A DNA stretch of 64,000 nucleotides from Candidatus Nitrosacidococcus tergens. GTDB taxonomy: Bacteria > Pseudomonadota > Gammaproteobacteria > Nitrosococcales > Nitrosococcaceae. The notes under the pieces were generated by a model that worked only from the letters and a program-made list of their open reading frames with translations, was not told where the DNA came from and made no database searches. How positions within the stretch are numbered: the stretch's first letter is position 1; every line of letters begins with the position of its first letter. Shown here piece by piece: positions 61,476-64,000 of the stretch. The position numbers and the translations under genes are program-made. Location: positions 620,001 through 684,000 of the forward strand of contig NZ_LR778175.1 in NCBI RefSeq assembly GCF_902810445.1. The letters are read 5' to 3'.

Positions 61476-63749
61476 GTGATTTTAGCGCATAATTTGGGGT
61501 TCCCCAGAATGGGAGATAAGCGAGAGCTGAAGTGGGCCTTAGAAAACTATTGGAAAGGACAGCTAAGTCAAGAAGAATTAATAAAAGTTGGTCAAGATTT
61601 ACAAAACTTACACTGGCAGAGACAAAAAAATGCAGGACTGGATCTAATCCCGGTGGGTGATTTTTCTTGGTATGATCATGTACTTGATATGTCGGTTTTG
61701 CTTGGAGTAATTCCTCCTAGATTTGGTCACCCAGGTGGGGGTGTGGATTTGGATACCTATTTTAGGATGGCAAGAGGTCGCAGTGTCCATGGTACAGAAG
61801 CGGCTGCCTGTGAAATGACTAAATGGTTTAATACCAACTATCATTACATTGTACCAGAATTTCAAGATCATCAGGATTTTTCTATATCCAGTAATATGCT
61901 TTTTGAGAAAGTGGTTGCCGCTCAAAAGCTTGATGTACCTGTAAAACCTGTAATTCTAGGTCCATTAAGTTTCTTATGGCTGGGAAAAGCTAAGGGAGAA
62001 GATTTTGATAAATTTTCCTTACTTGATAAACTTTTACCAGTTTATGGGCAAGTACTAGAAAGATTGAAATCTCAAGGAGTAGAATGGGTCCAGATTGATG
62101 AGCCAATTTTAGTTTTAGATTTACCTAATGACTGGAAAACTGGATTTGAAAAAGCTTATGCCCAATTAGCTAATTCAGGATTAAAAATACTTTTAGCTAC
62201 CTATTTTGGTGCCTTAGGAGATAATACTCAGCTTGCTTGCCGCTTACCTACTGAAGGATTGCATATTGATTTAACCAGTGCTCCTGCTCAGATCACTAAA
62301 GTACTCGATGAGCTTCCTGCCTATAAAGTACTCTCAGTTGGTATTGTGGATGGTCGAAATATTTGGCGTAATGATCTTGAAGCCAACTTAAAAACACTTG
62401 AGTATATAAAAGAACGGTTAGGGGATCGTTTATGGGTGGCTCCATCCTGCTCTTTATTACATAGCCCAGCAGATCTAGGTTTAGAATTTAAATTAGATGG
62501 TGAATTAAAATCATGGCTCGCTTTTGCTACCCAAAAAACTAAAGAAGTAGCTACTCTAAAACGTGCGCTAACAGAGGGTAAACAGACTGTTGCTCATGAT
62601 TTACAAGCTTCTACTGCTGCTCAGCAAAGCCGCCGTCAATCTACTCGCACTCATCAAGCCAAAGTAAGAGAGAGGGTAGCTGGAGTAAATGATAAGTTAA
62701 CTCAGCGCCAAAGCTCCTATGCCGATCGGGCTAAAGCTCAAAAGGAAGCACTAAATCTACCACCATACCCAACTACTACTATTGGCTCTTTCCCTCAAAC
62801 AGCTAATATTCGTAAAGCACGACAAGAATTTAAGAAAAATATCATTTCTGAAGCAGAATATGATATGCACATGAAAGAAGAGATTAAAAAAGCAATTGTC
62901 GAGCAAGAAAAATATGGTTTAGATGTGCTGGTTCATGGGGAAGCTGAACGCAACGACATGGTAGAGTATTTTGGAGAACAACTGGATGGATTTGCATTCA
63001 CTCAATATGGATGGGTACAAAGTTATGGTTCTCGCTGTGTCAAACCTCCTATTATCTATGGAGATATAGCACGTCCCAATCCTATGACAGTAGATTGGAT
63101 TAAATATGCTCAATCCTTAACTAGTAAATGGGTTAAAGGGATGCTCACTGGACCGGTTACCATTTTACAATGGTCTTTTGTGCGAGATGATCAACCTAGA
63201 GCAGACACTTGCTTGCAAATCGCCCTTGCTATCCGAGATGAAGTGGTAGATTTAGAAAAAGCAGGTATTAAAGTTATACAAATTGATGAACCTGCCTTTA
63301 GGGAAGGGCTACCCCTGAGGAAAGCAGATTGGAATGAATACCTAGATTGGGCGGTACGCTGTTTCCAGATTTCTGCCGCTGGAGTAGAGGATAGCACCCA
63401 AATTCATACTCATATGTGCTACTCAGAATTCAATGATATTATTGCTTCCATTGCTGCTATGGATGCGGATGTAATTACTATTGAAACCTCTCGTTCGGAT
63501 GGAGAGTTATTACAAGCATTTGCTACCTTTAATTATCCTAACGAAGTAGGGCCAGGAGTTTACGATATCCACTCACCAAACGTGCCTACCTCGGAACAAA
63601 TTGTGAGTTTAATGCGAAAAGCAGCAAGATATGTGCCATCAGAGCGACTTTGGGTTAATCCAGATTGCGGATTAAAAACCAGAGGATGGGAAGAGGTAGA
63701 AGCTGCTTTATGTACTATGGTTGAAGCAGCTAAAACGCTTCGAACTTAA
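61476..63749 (+). CDS. metE: Cobalamin-independent methionine synthase
   Basis: Methylates homocysteine with methyltetrahydropteroyltriglutamate. 757 residues. N-terminal half opens LAHNLGFPRMGDKRELKWAL; the catalytic half starts TTTIGSFPQTANIRKARQEF. Zinc ligands: His and Cys in QIHTHMCYSEF, Glu in ITIETSRSDGE and Cys in WVNPDCGLKTRGW. The start is GTG at 61476 with AGAGGAA 8 bases upstream. The linker (about 365-425) is rich in Gln/Arg/Ser. A MetR-type palindrome precedes it, and metA lies at the other end of the window. Confidence 0.95.
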   Translation: MILAHNLGFPRMGDKRELKWALENYWKGQLSQEELIKVGQDLQNLHWQRQKNAGLDLIPVGDFSWYDHVLDMSVLLGVIPPRFGHPGGGVDLDTYFRMARGRSVHGTEAAACEMTKWFNTNYHYIVPEFQDHQDFSISSNMLFEKVVAAQKLDVPVKPVILGPLSFLWLGKAKGEDFDKFSLLDKLLPVYGQVLERLKSQGVEWVQIDEPILVLDLPNDWKTGFEKAYAQLANSGLKILLATYFGALGDNTQLACRLPTEGLHIDLTSAPAQITKVLDELPAYKVLSVGIVDGRNIWRNDLEANLKTLEYIKERLGDRLWVAPSCSLLHSPADLGLEFKLDGELKSWLAFATQKTKEVATLKRALTEGKQTVAHDLQASTAAQQSRRQSTRTHQAKVRERVAGVNDKLTQRQSSYADRAKAQKEALNLPPYPTTTIGSFPQTANIRKARQEFKKNIISEAEYDMHMKEEIKKAIVEQEKYGLDVLVHGEAERNDMVEYFGEQLDGFAFTQYGWVQSYGSRCVKPPIIYGDIARPNPMTVDWIKYAQSLTSKWVKGMLTGPVTILQWSFVRDDQPRADTCLQIALAIRDEVVDLEKAGIKVIQIDEPAFREGLPLRKADWNEYLDWAVRCFQISAAGVEDSTQIHTHMCYSEFNDIIASIAAMDADVITIETSRSDGELLQAFATFNYPNEVGPGVYDIHSPNVPTSEQIVSLMRKAARYVPSERLWVNPDCGLKTRGWEEVEAALCTMVEAAKTLRT

Positions 63750-63885
63750 GAGGTTATAAAGTTTAGGAATTCTGTTTTTTACAGAAAAAGCACAGGGAAG
63801 TGTAAGCTAACTTATTTTTTAGCCATTGGATGAGTTGTGGTGAGGCCTGCGGCTAATAATAAGCCTGGAGGTACTGTAATCAATT

Positions 63886-64000
63886 TTAATCCGAACTGGA
63901 ATTCTTTGATCTAAATGTACCAAATTCAACTGCATATGGCATATTTTTGGATGTATTCCTGAGTGTTACCAGAGATTGGAACTCAGGTAAGATGATACTT
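63886..64000 (-). CDS. C-terminal piece of an unknown protein, cut by the window edge, possibly frameshifted
   Basis: A minus-strand frame enters from the right edge and ends at 63886, reading PEFQSLVTLRNTSKNMPYAV and then EFGTFRSKNSS. A second frame takes over at once and reads GLKLITVPPGLLLAAGL, ending at 63812. The join looks like a one-base shift in a single gene. Only 37 plus about 27 residues are visible and I do not recognise the protein. The remaining bases back to metE hold only a TTCTGT/ACAGAA dyad at 63770-63786. Confidence 0.35.
   Translation of the reverse strand, partial: SIILPEFQSLVTLRNTSKNMPYAVEFGTFRSKNSSSD

Noticed and set aside
62919..63397. Minus-strand frames of 64-68 codons inside metE
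   Set aside because: Shadows of the coding strand of metE; no start signals or family features.
63770..63786. TTCTGT/ACAGAA hairpin after metE as terminator
   Set aside because: No T run follows on the plus strand; the T residues are in the loop.

Overview
The window is an AT-rich stretch of a gammaproteobacterial chromosome. The most telling gene is at 15130-15540. It encodes nitrosocyanin, the red copper protein known only from ammonia-oxidising bacteria, with all four copper ligands (Glu83, Cys118, His121, His126 of the precursor) in place. Together with GnnA/GnnB-type lipid A genes, hopanoid genes (hpnH, hpnM, hpnN) and a type I-F CRISPR-Cas system, this points to a gammaproteobacterial ammonia oxidiser of the Nitrosococcus family. 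The low GC suggests a small-genome relative such as Nitrosoglobus or Nitrosacidococcus. The genus is an inference.

Layout. 1-5170: cut DUF1523 gene, arylamine N-acetyltransferase, small unknown proteins, a Sel1-repeat protein, and a P-loop ATPase-metA operon. 5170-11760: a CotH - DUF4956 - VTC - CotH cluster, in which the two CotH genes share near-identical ends, closed by a strong terminator. 11791-15605: formaldehyde detoxification pair frmA-frmB, two tandem coiled-coil paralogues, and nitrosocyanin with its own terminator. 15766-27486: DUF3300 repeat protein, AEC transporter, valS, a HAD phosphatase, an HTTM/DCC fusion, a RibD-like reductase and a Nudix hydrolase.

27488-39567: a complete type I-F CRISPR-Cas locus. 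cas1 and cas2-3 lie on the minus strand, divergent from csy1-csy2-csy3-cas6f. A leader and a 56-repeat, 55-spacer array follow. Between the two cas operons lie phased TTGTCA-like 11-bp units overlapping the csy1 promoter. Two pairs of spacers are homologous and differ only, or almost only, at synonymous codon positions, so the array holds successive samples of the same phage genes. A decayed repeat lies beyond the last clear one.

39661-45151: a small secreted protein and a five-gene minus-strand operon (DedA, HlyD-like adaptor, ABC ATPase, two FtsX-type permeases). 45245-50053: gnnA-gnnB-lpxB converging on lpxA, which predicts lipid A with amide-linked primary acyl chains. 50080-61336: gloB and an isoprenoid/hopanoid block (ispG, hpnN, hpnM, hpnH, ispH, divergent dxs, a methyltransferase-like membrane protein) that runs from isopentenyl precursor supply to hopanoid modification and transport. 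61476-63749: metE behind a perfect MetR-type palindrome. The right edge holds a cut, possibly frameshifted gene.

The window has no rRNA, tRNA, transposase or integrase gene that I could see. All functions are read from sequence motifs by eye; no database search was run.
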